Source: Pseudomonas veronii
GTDB lineage: Bacteria; Pseudomonadota; Gammaproteobacteria; Pseudomonadales; Pseudomonadaceae
DNA: 64,000 bases
Direction: 5' to 3'
Assembly (NCBI RefSeq): GCF_001439695.1
Contig: NZ_JYLL01000022.1
Span: forward strand, 1 to 64,000
Part shown: positions 1 to 7,955 of the stretch, piece after piece
How positions within the stretch are numbered: the stretch's first letter is position 1
Layout of the letters: each line of letters opens with the position of its first letter
Notes under the pieces: generated by a model
Told to the model about the DNA's origin: nothing
The model's input: only the letters and a program-made list of their open reading frames with translations
Database searches by the model: none
Translations under genes and position numbers: made by a program

Positions 1-515
1 TATTGCATGACCTGCTCGCGCCTGGGGTAGTCGCGTTTCAGGCTGAACAGAAAGTCCTGGCCTTCAAAGTCGTGGCGGCTGCGCAGGATGCTTTCGACGA
101 TCTGCGGCACGGATTGATGCTGGTAGACGCGAAATTGTCTGCCTTGGCCGAGCAGGGCCAGGCGCGGCTGCAGAGTGAGTTCATAACGAGCCTGGTCGTT
201 CGAGCCGGATTGGCGCTTGAAGCCGGTGACCACGCCGTGCAGGCTGCGCAGCGGTTTGACCGCGGGCGCGCTGAAGCCTGAGGTCGGTGGTTTTTGCGGG
301 GCGGCGTGCAGGCTGAAACGGGCGTCCTGGCCAAGCAGAGTTTCGGCGGCGAGGTCACGTTCGGTGCTGGTGAATTCCACGCGATAGGTGAAGGGCTGGC
401 TCAGGTGTTCGTGGCCTTCAAAGGCCAACACGTCGAGACGGGCTTCGATGTTGCGCACACTCAGGGTGTGCCGGCCATGATCGAAAAGAACCCTCGGCAG
501 TACGCTGGAAGTCAT
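1..515 (-). CDS. vgrG: Type VI secretion spike protein VgrG (TssI), N-terminal part, cut by window edge
   Basis: The minus strand is open from an ATG at 515 to the window edge, giving about 171 residues with no stop. The protein begins MTSSVLPRVLFDHGRHTLSV and continues with the VgrG/gp27-like beta-barrel pattern (EGHEHLSQPFTYRVEF, then LGQDARFSLH, LHGVVTGFKRQ and YELTLQPRLALL), which is the family's N-terminal domain. VgrG trimers form the puncturing tip of the type VI secretion tube and carry effectors. A good Shine-Dalgarno AGGAG sits about 10 nt upstream. The C-terminal part and any effector or adaptor genes lie outside the window, so it cannot be said whether this is an orphan vgrG or part of a T6SS cluster. 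Family call is firm; specificity is unknown. Confidence 0.85.
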   Translation of the reverse strand, partial: MTSSVLPRVLFDHGRHTLSVRNIEARLDVLAFEGHEHLSQPFTYRVEFTSTERDLAAETLLGQDARFSLHAAPQKPPTSGFSAPAVKPLRSLHGVVTGFKRQSGSNDQARYELTLQPRLALLGQGRQFRVYQHQSVPQIVESILRSRHDFEGQDFLFSLKRDYPRREQVMQ

Positions 516-625
516 TCCCTTTACTCCTGGACGCGAAAGCCCAGAGAGTAAAGATTTGTTATCGGTGATTAATGTCGGAAGATTCGACTTTACAAGAGCG
601 ACACTTCCCGATCTGGTTTTAGAGC

Positions 626-1288
626 CTAAAAACTATCGATATGTCGATAATCCAAGCACAGGCGCTGAGCCAGTTCTCGCGCCCTCCCCAACCGAATCGG
701 CCCGCGCTCGATATCGACCAATAACCCCGGGCAATCCAGCGATGGCAACGCGGCAATCTCCTTGAGTCGTCCGTCAGTCAGCACCAGCAACCGCTGCTGT
801 TCGGTGGGGAAACGCGTTCTGCGTGCCGCCAGCCATTGCGCCGCCTCGCCCAGCGCTGCCAACAGCGGCGTACCGCCACCCGCGCCGAGCTGATCGAGCC
901 AGCCAGCCAGGCTTTTCGCGGCTTTCAGGCCCTGCACCTGCCACTTCGGCGACTGCCCGCTCGCCGTCAGCAATGCCATGCGCGCCCGCTGGCGGTAGGC
1001 GTCATCCAACAGTTGCGCCAATAACCCTTTGGCATCGGTCAATGCACGATGCCGCCGCGTCGACGCCGACGCGTCGACAATCACCAACCATAACTCCTGG
1101 GCCGAGCGGCTGCGCAGGTGGAAACGCAGGTCCTCACGAGACTGCGGCCGCCCGCCGAGCAAGGTGCCCGGCCAATTGATCGAGCCCTGCTGCGCGTCGC
1201 GCGACTTGCCGTGCCTGCCTTTATCCAGTCGCCCCGCCTTGGGCCGGGCATCCGCCCCCGCGTCAGGTCGGGGGCGGATGCCTAGGGC
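626..1288 (-). CDS. chlD: VWA-domain half of chelatase medium subunit ChlD, entered by -1 frameshift from chlI
   Basis: This open frame encodes a von Willebrand A domain with the metal-ion site DASAST (VIVDASASTRRHRAL) and LVLTDGR, as in the C-terminal half of magnesium/cobalt chelatase ChlD. It has no credible independent start: the only usual start codon is TTG at 1162, inside conserved sequence and without a Shine-Dalgarno, while the frame stays open upstream through a Pro/Arg/Lys-rich linker and into the end of chlI. At 1288 it joins the chlI frame exactly one base back from the slippery heptamer, so the full-length product would be 332 residues of the AAA+ part plus 220 residues of linker and VWA, 552 in total, close to ChlD size. 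It would pair with CobN and the shorter ChlI product to insert cobalt into the corrin ring. A separate small VWA protein from 1162 remains possible. Confidence 0.8.
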   Translation of the reverse strand, partial: ALGIRPRPDAGADARPKAGRLDKGRHGKSRDAQQGSINWPGTLLGGRPQSREDLRFHLRSRSAQELWLVIVDASASTRRHRALTDAKGLLAQLLDDAYRQRARMALLTASGQSPKWQVQGLKAAKSLAGWLDQLGAGGGTPLLAALGEAAQWLAARRTRFPTEQQRLLVLTDGRLKEIAALPSLDCPGLLVDIERGPIRLGRARELAQRLCLDYRHIDSF

Positions 1289-1294
1289 TTTTTT
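1247..1294 (-). promoter_or_regulatory. Programmed -1 ribosomal frameshift signal (slippery heptamer plus hairpin)
   Basis: Read on the minus strand, the last chlI codons are CCA AAA AAG CCC TAG. The heptamer A AAA AAG (1294-1288) is in the X XXY YYZ phase needed for simultaneous -1 slippage, and is the same heptamer used by E. coli dnaX. Five bases later a perfect 14-bp inverted repeat begins (1282-1269 pairing with 1260-1247, 8-nt loop), nearly all G-C. Slippage leads straight into the VWA frame. Programmed frameshifting in chlD genes of cobalamin producers is, from memory, a published phenomenon; here the sequence shows the signal directly and its use is inferred. Confidence 0.82.
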
Positions 1295-2283
1295 GGCCAG
1301 GCGGGCACGTCTCGGCGAGCGCCCGTGGGCAAGGCCGGTGCGGGCATATCACCCCACTGGCCTTGGCCGGGTGAAGTGTCGGACGCTTGAGGCGCCTGGC
1401 CCTCATGGTTGGGCGGGCTGGGCGGCGGGGACTGCGCCTGGCGACGATGGCGCAAGGCAAACTCGGCCACGGCTTCGATATCTTCCTCGGCGATGGCGGT
1501 CGCGCCGCGCCAGGCTGCATGCGCTCTTGCGCCACGCAACCAGACAAGGTCGGCGCGCAAACCATCCACGCCCGCGGCAAAGCAGCGTTGGGTGATCTGT
1601 GCCAGCGCCTCGTCATCCAATGCAATGGCCTCGAGGCAGGCCCGCGCCCGGGTGCAACGCTCGCGCAGGGCGGCCTGCGGTTCGGCCCACAACGCGCAGA
1701 AGGCCACGGGGTCGCTGTCGAAGTCGAGGCGCCGGCGGATGATCTGCCCACGCTCGGCCGGCACGGTTTGCCCGCTCAAGGCCACATTGAAGCCGAAGCG
1801 GTCGAGCAACTGCGGACGCAACTCACCCTCCTCCGGGTTCATCGTGCCGATCAGCACAAAACGCGCCGCATGCCGGTGGGAGATGCCGTCGCGCTCGATC
1901 AGGTTGGTGCCGCTGGCGGCCACGTCCAGCAGCAGGTCCACCAAATGATCGGGCAGTAAGTTGACCTCGTCGACATACAACACCCCACCATCCGCCTTGG
2001 CCAGCACGCCGGGTGAAAACTGCGCGCGGCCTTCGCCCAATGCTGCATCCAGATCCAAGGTGCCGACCAGGCGCTCTTCGGTGGCGCCCAACGGCAAGGT
2101 GACGAATTGACCGCTGGCCAACAGGTCCGCCAAGCCACGTGCCAGGGTGGACTTGGCCATGCCGCGCGGGCCTTCGATCAGCACGCCGCCGATCTTCGGG
2201 TCGATGGCGGTCAGGCACAGCGCGAGTTTCAGGTCGTCGGCACCGACCACGGCCGACAGCGGGAAATGGGGAATATCAGTCAT
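1282..2283 (-). CDS. chlI: ChlI-like AAA+ small subunit of the cobalt chelatase (zero-frame product)
   Basis: A 333-residue AAA+ ATPase of the magnesium chelatase ChlI/ChlD N-terminal family: Walker A GPRGMAKS near residue 36, Walker B LYVDEVNLLPDH, and sensor sequence GTMNPEEGELRPQLLDRF. Translation starts at ATG 2283, whose A overlaps the TGA stop of cobN (ATGA), so the two are translationally coupled; an upstream in-frame start inside cobN is unlikely. The frame ends at TAG 1284-1282, directly after a Pro-rich tail, but an in-phase A AAA AAG just before the stop allows a fraction of ribosomes to continue into the VWA frame. The short form would act as the ATPase subunit driving CobN-dependent cobalt insertion into hydrogenobyrinic acid a,c-diamide; in this organism type the chelatase is CobN with Chl-type partners rather than CobS/CobT. 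Confidence 0.88.
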   Translation of the reverse strand: MTDIPHFPLSAVVGADDLKLALCLTAIDPKIGGVLIEGPRGMAKSTLARGLADLLASGQFVTLPLGATEERLVGTLDLDAALGEGRAQFSPGVLAKADGGVLYVDEVNLLPDHLVDLLLDVAASGTNLIERDGISHRHAARFVLIGTMNPEEGELRPQLLDRFGFNVALSGQTVPAERGQIIRRRLDFDSDPVAFCALWAEPQAALRERCTRARACLEAIALDDEALAQITQRCFAAGVDGLRADLVWLRGARAHAAWRGATAIAEEDIEAVAEFALRHRRQAQSPPPSPPNHEGQAPQASDTSPGQGQWGDMPAPALPTGARRDVPAWPKKP

Positions 2284-5200
2284 CAGCTGTCTTCTTCTAT
2301 ATCCAGCAACAGGTTTTCCAACGCCTCGCGATACGCCCCCGGCGCTTGCCACATGCCACGCTGCTGGGCTTCGAGCAGGCGCTCGGTCATGTCCCGCAGG
2401 GCATCAGGGTTGTGCTGTTGCACAAAGGCGCGGGTGTCGGGGTCGAGTAGGTAGGCGTCGGCGAGCAAGGCGTATTGGTGATCGTCGATCAGCGCGGTGG
2501 TGGCGTCGAAGGCGAACAGATTGTCCACGGTTGCCGCCATCTCGAACGCACCTTTATAGCCATGACGCTTCACGCCTTCGATCCACTTGGGGTTGGCGGC
2601 GCGGGCACGGATCACCCGGTTCAGCTCTTCCTTCAAGGTGCGGATCTTCGGCACGTCCGGCTGGCTGTGGTCGCCATGGTAGCTGGCGGCCTTGTCGCCG
2701 CTCAGGGTTTCCACGGCGGCGAGCATGCCGCCCTGGAATTGGTAGTAATCGTTGGAATCGAGCAGGTCGTGCTCGCGATTGTCCTGGTTTTGCAGCACCG
2801 CCTGCACCTGGCTCAGGCGTTGGGCGAATTGCCCGCGGGCGGCGGTGCCCTCGTCGGCGCCACCATAGGCGTAGCCACCCCAATTCAGGTAGACCTCGGC
2901 CAAGTCCTCGCGGCTTTGCCACAAACGACCGTCGATCGCGCCCTGCACGCCCGCGCCATAGGCACCCGGCTTGGCCCCGAAAATACGCCAGCCCGCCTGT
3001 TTCGCCGCGGCGGCCTCGTCCAGGCCGGACTCAAGCAACGCCTGGCGCTCGCAACGGACCTTGGCGGCCAGCGGGTTCATATCGTCAGGCTCGTCCAGCG
3101 CCGCCACCGCTTGTACCGCCGCATCGAACAGGCGGATCAGGTTGGCGAAGGCATCCCGGAAGAACCCGGACACGCGCAAAGTCACGTCGACACGCGGGCG
3201 GTCCAGCAGGCTGATCGGCAGGATTTCGAAGTCGTCCACCCGCTGGCTGCCCGTGGCCCACACCGGGCGTACCCCCATCAGGGCCATGGCCTGGGCGATA
3301 TCGTCGCCGCCGGTACGCATGGTCGCGGTGCCCCACACCGACAGGCCGAGCTGGCGCAGGTGGTCGCCGTGGTCTTGCAGGTGCCGCTCGAGAATCAGGT
3401 TGGCCGACTGGAAACCGATGCGCCAGGCAGTGGTGGTTGGCAGGTTGCGCACGTCGACGCTGAAAAAATTGCGCCCGGTGGGCAGCACATCCAGACGCCC
3501 CCGGCTCGGCGCGCCGCTCGGGCCCGCCGGCACGAAGCGGCCGCCCAGGGCATCGAGCAGGCCGCGCATTTCCGCCGGGCCGCACCCATCCAGGCGTGGC
3601 GCCACGACACTGCGCAGGCTTTCGATGACGGATTTGACGCCCTCCCAACCGGGCTCTTCCAGCTGTTCCAGCGGCCCCGCCAGCGCCTGTTCGATCAACC
3701 GTGCAGCGTACAGTTCCAGGCGCTCGCGGGTATCACCAGCGGTGCGCCATCGCTGTGGATCGATCCTTTGCAAAACCTCCGGGCGGCGTCCGGTCCAGGG
3801 TTCGGCCAGGGCGCAGTCCAGCGGGTCGAAACCCAGCTCGAAGGCCTTGGCCAACACCTGTAACAGGCTCGATTGCGCGCCTCGGCCGTCGCCACGCGGG
3901 ATACGCAGCAACGCGAGCAAGGTGTCGATACGCAAGCGGCCCTGGGGCGACTCGCCGAAGATATGCAGGCCGTCGCGGATCTGCGATTCCTTCAGGTCAC
4001 ACAGGTAGGTATCCAGGCGCGGCAGCCAGATCGCCGCGTCGGCCTCGCTGTCCAGCTCAAGCTCCTGGTCGATACGGGTTTCGCGCACCAGCTTGAGGAT
4101 GTCCTTTTGCAACTCGCGGGCGCGGCGCGGGTCGAGCAGTTGCGCTTCGTAGTATTCGTCCGCCAACAGCTCCAGGTCGCGCAGCGGCCCGTAGGTTTCG
4201 GCACGGGTCAGCGGCGGCATCAAGTGATCGATGATCACCGCCTGGGTGCGGCGCTTGGCCTGGGCGCCCTCACCCGGGTCGTTGACGATAAACGGATAGA
4301 TATTCGGCAGCGGCCCGAGCAGCGCGTCGGGCCAGCAATTTTCCGACAGCCCGACGCCCTTGCCCGGCAGCCATTCCAGGTTGCCGTGCTTGCCGACGTG
4401 GATCACGCCGTGAGCGCCGTAGGTGTGGCGCAACCAGAAATAGAACGCCAGGTAAGCGTGAGGCGGCACTAGGTCCGGGTCGTGGTACACCGCGCTGGCG
4501 TCCACCTGATAACCGCGGGCCGGCTGGATGCCGATAAACGTCAAGCCCAGGCGCAGGCCGGCGATCATCAGGCGGCCATCGCGGCACATCGGGTCGTTGT
4601 GCGGCGTGCCCCAGCGTTCCAACACCGCCTGGCGGTTGGCTTCGGGCAGGCGCTTGAACATCGCCTCGTAGTCGTCCAGGCTCAGGCTTTGGTGGCACGG
4701 GCGCAGGTCGAGGTTGTCCAGGTCGTTGGTGACGCCACCGAGCAGTTCGTGGATCAGCGCGGTGCCGCTTTCCGGCAGGATTTCGGGCAGCGGATAACCC
4801 TCGGCCTGCAGGGCCCGCAGGATATTCAGCGCCGCCGCCGGCGTGTCCAGGCCGACGCCGTTGCCGATGCGGCCGTCGCGCGTCGGGTAATTGGCCAGGA
4901 TCAGGGCGATGCGCTTGTCGGCATTCGGCACCCGCGCCAGTTCGACCCAACGGCGCGCCAGTTCAGCGACAAAGTCCATGCGTTCCGGCGCTGCGCGGTA
5001 GCACACCACGTCCGACTGGCTGCGCTCACTGCGCCAGGCCAGGTCCTTGAAGCTGATCGGTCGGCTGATGATGCGCCCGTCCAGTTCCGGCAAAGCGATG
5101 TGCATCGCCAGGTCGCGTGGGCCGAGGCCTTGTTCGCTGGCCTGCCAGGCGGGTTGGTTGTCCTGGGCGCAAATCGCCTGGATCACCGGGATATTGCGGC

Positions 5201-6044
5201 GAAACGGGCGCAAATGCGGCGCTTCGGGGCTGGACTGGGCAAAGCCGGTGGTGTTGAGAATCACCGCCGCCCCGACCTCATCCAGCCAGTCCTCGACCAC
5301 CGCCAGGCAGCCGGGCTCCTTCAGACTGGCCACTGCCATCGGCAACGGACTCAGGCCCGCCGCCTGCAGACGCTGGCAGAACACATCGATAAAACCGGTA
5401 TTGGCCGCTTGCAGATGGGAGCGGTAGAACAGCACCGCCGCCACCGGGAACTCAGGATTCCAATCCAACTGCCAGTCGTTGAGGCACGCATTGGCTTTAC
5501 GCGGGTGATAAATCGCGCTGCGCGCCAGGGTTTGCGGCTCGGCCCAGGCATAGTCGCGGCCCAGGTAGGCGCTGGCCAGGCAGCGATAAAAATCCAGCGC
5601 ATTACCCAGGCCGCCCTGGCGCAAGAACTGCCACAGGCGATCACGCGCTGCGGCATCCACGGTGCTGAGGCCGCTGAGTTCCGGGTCGGGGCGGTCATCC
5701 CCCGGCACCAGGATCAGCGTGACCCCGCGCTCGGCCAACGCCACCAGACGCTCGACGCCGTAACGCCAATAGCCGATGCCGCCGTGCAGGGAAATCAGGA
5801 TGACCTTGGCGTGGCGCAGCACTTCATCGACGTACAGGTCCACCGATGCATGGTTCTGCACCTGCATCGGGTTGGCCAGGCGCAGGCTCGGGTAATCCTC
5901 GGGCAACTGCTGGGCCGCTTCGGCCAGCAGCGCCAGGCTGGAGTCGCCGCTGCACAGGATCACCAGCTCGGCGGGGGTTTGCCCAAGGTCGGCAATGTTG
6001 TCGTCCGCGACGAAACCGCCGGGCTGGGTCCTGAGCAGGTGCAT
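2283..6044 (-). CDS. cobN: Cobaltochelatase large subunit CobN
   Basis: A 1253-residue protein of the CobN/BchH (magnesium-chelatase H) family, full length for CobN (about 1250-1275). Recognisable stretches are MHLLRTQPGGFVADDNIAD at the N-terminus, GIGYWRYGVERLVALAERG, HVGKHGNLEWLPGKGVGLS in the middle and PVWATGSQRVDDFEILP towards the end. CobN binds hydrogenobyrinic acid a,c-diamide and inserts cobalt in the aerobic B12 pathway. The start ATG lies 3 bases after the cobW stop (6048-6050) and its own stop overlaps the chlI start, so cobW-cobN-chlI/chlD form a tight operon that is likely under the cobalamin riboswitch ahead of cobW. No frame disruption is visible. Confidence 0.97.
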   Translation of the reverse strand: MHLLRTQPGGFVADDNIADLGQTPAELVILCSGDSSLALLAEAAQQLPEDYPSLRLANPMQVQNHASVDLYVDEVLRHAKVILISLHGGIGYWRYGVERLVALAERGVTLILVPGDDRPDPELSGLSTVDAAARDRLWQFLRQGGLGNALDFYRCLASAYLGRDYAWAEPQTLARSAIYHPRKANACLNDWQLDWNPEFPVAAVLFYRSHLQAANTGFIDVFCQRLQAAGLSPLPMAVASLKEPGCLAVVEDWLDEVGAAVILNTTGFAQSSPEAPHLRPFRRNIPVIQAICAQDNQPAWQASEQGLGPRDLAMHIALPELDGRIISRPISFKDLAWRSERSQSDVVCYRAAPERMDFVAELARRWVELARVPNADKRIALILANYPTRDGRIGNGVGLDTPAAALNILRALQAEGYPLPEILPESGTALIHELLGGVTNDLDNLDLRPCHQSLSLDDYEAMFKRLPEANRQAVLERWGTPHNDPMCRDGRLMIAGLRLGLTFIGIQPARGYQVDASAVYHDPDLVPPHAYLAFYFWLRHTYGAHGVIHVGKHGNLEWLPGKGVGLSENCWPDALLGPLPNIYPFIVNDPGEGAQAKRRTQAVIIDHLMPPLTRAETYGPLRDLELLADEYYEAQLLDPRRARELQKDILKLVRETRIDQELELDSEADAAIWLPRLDTYLCDLKESQIRDGLHIFGESPQGRLRIDTLLALLRIPRGDGRGAQSSLLQVLAKAFELGFDPLDCALAEPWTGRRPEVLQRIDPQRWRTAGDTRERLELYAARLIEQALAGPLEQLEEPGWEGVKSVIESLRSVVAPRLDGCGPAEMRGLLDALGGRFVPAGPSGAPSRGRLDVLPTGRNFFSVDVRNLPTTTAWRIGFQSANLILERHLQDHGDHLRQLGLSVWGTATMRTGGDDIAQAMALMGVRPVWATGSQRVDDFEILPISLLDRPRVDVTLRVSGFFRDAFANLIRLFDAAVQAVAALDEPDDMNPLAAKVRCERQALLESGLDEAAAAKQAGWRIFGAKPGAYGAGVQGAIDGRLWQSREDLAEVYLNWGGYAYGGADEGTAARGQFAQRLSQVQAVLQNQDNREHDLLDSNDYYQFQGGMLAAVETLSGDKAASYHGDHSQPDVPKIRTLKEELNRVIRARAANPKWIEGVKRHGYKGAFEMAATVDNLFAFDATTALIDDHQYALLADAYLLDPDTRAFVQQHNPDALRDMTERLLEAQQRGMWQAPGAYREALENLLLDIEEDS

Positions 6045-6047
6045 GGG

Positions 6048-7115
6048 TTAAACGCTGAGGGCGGCGCGCAATTGCGCTTCGAGGCCCGCCGCGTCGAGGT
6101 CCTGGCCGATCAGCACTAGGCGCGTGATGCGCGCTTCATCGGCGCTCCAGGCGCGGTCGAAGTGTTTGTCGAAGCGTGTACCCACGCCCTGGATCAGCAG
6201 GCGCATCGGCTTGTTCGGGATCGCCGCGAAGCCTTTGACGCGCAGGATGCCGTGCTGCACCACCAATTGGCTCAGGGCGTCGAGCAGCAGGGCTTCGTCG
6301 GACTGGGGCAAGTCGATGGAAATGGAGTCGAACGCATCGTGATCATGATCATGATCGTCTTCACCTTCGTGATGATGATCGTGATGGCTATGGCGACCGT
6401 CGATGTGCTCTTCGGAGCCGGCGCCCAGGCCGATCAGCACGTCCAGCGGTACCCGACCGCTGCTGGCTTCGATGATCTTCACCGCCGGCGGCAACTCTTC
6501 GGCGACTTCCAGGCGCACGCGGGCCAGGTCGTCGGGGCTGATCAGGTCGCACTTGTTGAGGATCACCAGGTCGGCGCTGGCCAGTTGGTCGGCGAACAGT
6601 TCATGCAGCGGTGATTCGTGGTCCAGGTTCGGGTCGAGTTTGCGCTGGGCGTCGACCTGATCCGGGAAGGCGGCGAAGGTGCCGGCCGCCACGGCGGGGC
6701 TGTCGACCACGGTGATCACCGCATCGACCGTGCAGGCGTTGCGGATTTCCGGCCACTGGAACGCCTGGACCAAGGGTTTTGGCAGGGCCAGGCCGGAGGT
6801 TTCGATGAGGATATGGTCAAGGTCGCCGCGACGGGCAACCAGTTCGCGCATCACCGGGAAGAACTCTTCCTGCACGGTGCAGCACAGGCAGCCGTTGGCC
6901 AGTTCATACACGCGGCCGTTGGCTTCTTCCTCGGTGCAACCGATGGAGCACTGCTTGAGGATTTCACCGTCGATGCCCAGCTCGCCGAACTCGTTGACGA
7001 TCACCGCGATGCGACGGCCCTGGGCGTTATCGAGCATATGGCGCAGCAAGGTGGTTTTGCCCGAGCCGAGAAAGCCGGTAACGATGGTGACGGGGAGTTT
7101 GGCCAGTGTTTTCAT
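6048..7115 (-). CDS. cobW: Cobalamin-locus COG0523 GTPase CobW
   Basis: A 355-residue G3E-family GTPase. The Walker A is GFLGSGKTT near residue 14, the CxCC metal motif appears in NGCLCCTV, the NKxD base-specificity motif in ILNKCD, and a histidine/aspartate-rich loop (DGRHSHHDHHHEGEDDHDHD) precedes the CobW C-terminal domain. CobW proteins are metal chaperones; in aerobic cobalamin operons they are thought to deliver cobalt to the CobN chelatase. The start MKTLAKLPVTIVTG at 7115 is chosen because an in-frame extension upstream (to 7184) has no conserved residues. The start is preceded by a small hairpin (7119-7124 with 7133-7138) that overlaps the weak AAGG ribosome binding site, and by a cobalamin riboswitch about 105 bp upstream. 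Confidence 0.95.
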   Translation of the reverse strand: MKTLAKLPVTIVTGFLGSGKTTLLRHMLDNAQGRRIAVIVNEFGELGIDGEILKQCSIGCTEEEANGRVYELANGCLCCTVQEEFFPVMRELVARRGDLDHILIETSGLALPKPLVQAFQWPEIRNACTVDAVITVVDSPAVAAGTFAAFPDQVDAQRKLDPNLDHESPLHELFADQLASADLVILNKCDLISPDDLARVRLEVAEELPPAVKIIEASSGRVPLDVLIGLGAGSEEHIDGRHSHHDHHHEGEDDHDHDHDAFDSISIDLPQSDEALLLDALSQLVVQHGILRVKGFAAIPNKPMRLLIQGVGTRFDKHFDRAWSADEARITRLVLIGQDLDAAGLEAQLRAALSV

Positions 7116-7118
7116 CGG

Positions 7119-7138
7119 ATGCCCTTGGGGGCGGGCAT
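7119..7138 (-). promoter_or_regulatory. Small hairpin over the cobW ribosome binding site
   Basis: On the minus strand ATGCCC (7138-7133) can pair with GGGCAT (7124-7119) around an 8-nt loop, 3 bases before the cobW start. The only Shine-Dalgarno-like bases (AAGG) sit partly in the 3' arm. It may be the expression platform through which the upstream cobalamin aptamer represses translation, but 6-bp stems arise often by chance and this is a weak call. Confidence 0.35.
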
Positions 7139-7217
7139 ACGGGACGATAGGCCCTGCGCGACGCGCAGCAGCAGATTTCGTCACCGGATCACCCCGCCCG
7201 GTTGAATTGAAAAATCA

Positions 7218-7400
7218 GTTGCGAGGCAGGTCTCCTGGCTTGGGGCTTGCGGGTCTTGCGACCGGCGCTGGCTGCGCCTTCCCGCCTTGATGGCAGTGGC
7301 GTGGCAGTCAGATAAACCCTTCACAGTTGCGGGGGCAGCCGCGGCTTGAACCGCGTTCCCTTCTTAGCTCCGGCCTGGGCCGAAGAACCTCGAGGGTGCA
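7218..7400 (-). promoter_or_regulatory. Cobalamin riboswitch upstream of cobW
   Basis: Read on the minus strand this stretch has the conserved cobalamin aptamer blocks in order: AAGAAGGGAACGCGGT, GCTGCCCCCGCAACTGT, the B12-box core GCCACTG, GGCGGGAAGGCGC, and the 3' block AAGCCAGGAGACCTGCC (7241-7225). It lies about 105 bp before cobW and would lower expression of cobW-cobN-chlI/chlD when adenosylcobalamin is plentiful. The boundaries are approximate to within 10-15 bp. Confidence 0.93.
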
Positions 7401-7460
7401 AGGCTACAGGGGCTCAGTCAATTTGACTACCGTCGCCCTGCATGCTTTCCTACACACCTT

Positions 7461-7643
7461 GTTTCGGGTGCCCTTCACAGGGTGAAACGGGAAACCGGTG
7501 CGTCATAGCGATATGACCAGTCCGGTGCTGCCCCCGCAACGGTAAGCGAGCGAAGCGTCACGGCCACTGTGCTTTGTGCATGGGAAGGCGATGCTTTCAG
7601 GACTCAGTTCAAGAGTCCCCTCGCAAGCCCGGAGACCGGCCCG
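7461..7643 (+). promoter_or_regulatory. Cobalamin riboswitch upstream of cbtB
   Basis: The plus strand shows a second complete cobalamin aptamer: GGTGCCCTTCACAGGG, GAAACGGGAAACCGGTGCG, GTGCTGCCCCCGCAACGGTA, the B12 box GGCCACTGTG, GGGAAGGCGATG and the 3' block GCAAGCCCGGAGACCGGCC ending near 7641. It precedes the cobalt uptake and corrin genes cbtB-cbtA-cobE-cobM, so cobalt import would be shut down when B12 is sufficient. It starts only about 60 bp from the 5' end of the divergent riboswitch. Confidence 0.94.
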
Positions 7644-7659
7644 AAAAAAATCATCTAAC

Positions 7660-7714
7660 AAACCCGCGGTGGGCGGGCGCTGTTTGAACCCTGCGTGCCT
7701 GGCTCGCGGGTTTT
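7660..7714 (+). terminator. Candidate riboswitch-controlled terminator before cbtB
   Basis: AAACCCGCG (7660-7668) is perfectly complementary to CGCGGGTTT (7705-7713), followed by one more T. It lies just after the cobalamin aptamer and 42 bp before cbtB, where an attenuator would be expected. The loop is long (36 nt) and the T-run short, so the call is moderate. Confidence 0.45.
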
Positions 7715-7755
7715 GCATGCGCTCGTGTCACCCTGAACCCCTGAAGGGACGCGCC

Positions 7756-7944
7756 ATGTCGATCATCAGCAGCACCTCGCCTAGCACCAGCAGCACCGCC
7801 ACCCTGAGCCAACGTCTGGGCGCCGCCATCGGCGCGTCGATCCTCGGCGCGTGCCTGGTGTATTTCGCCGGGTTCTCGCATATCGAAGCGGTACACAACG
7901 CCGCCCACGATACCCGCCACAGCGCCGCGTTCCCGTGCCATTGA
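7756..7944 (+). CDS. cbtB: Cobalt transporter small subunit CbtB
   Basis: A 62-residue membrane protein, MSIISSTSPSTSSTATLSQR, with one transmembrane helix (about residues 22-42, AAIGASILGACLVYFAGF) followed by a conserved His-containing tail (HIEAVHNAAHDTRHSAAFPCH) that is the CbtB signature and a likely metal-binding element. CbtB works with CbtA in predicted cobalt uptake, found with cobalamin riboswitches. The ATG at 7756 is preceded by GAAGGGAC; a longer in-frame upstream extension overlaps the riboswitch and is not coding. cbtA follows 11 bp downstream. Confidence 0.93.
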   Translation: MSIISSTSPSTSSTATLSQRLGAAIGASILGACLVYFAGFSHIEAVHNAAHDTRHSAAFPCH

Positions 7945-7955
7945 GACCTGCCGAC

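Noticed and set aside
626..1162. A separate small VWA gene starting at TTG 1162
   Set aside because: No Shine-Dalgarno, the start lies inside conserved sequence, and the frame stays open upstream into an in-phase frameshift signal.
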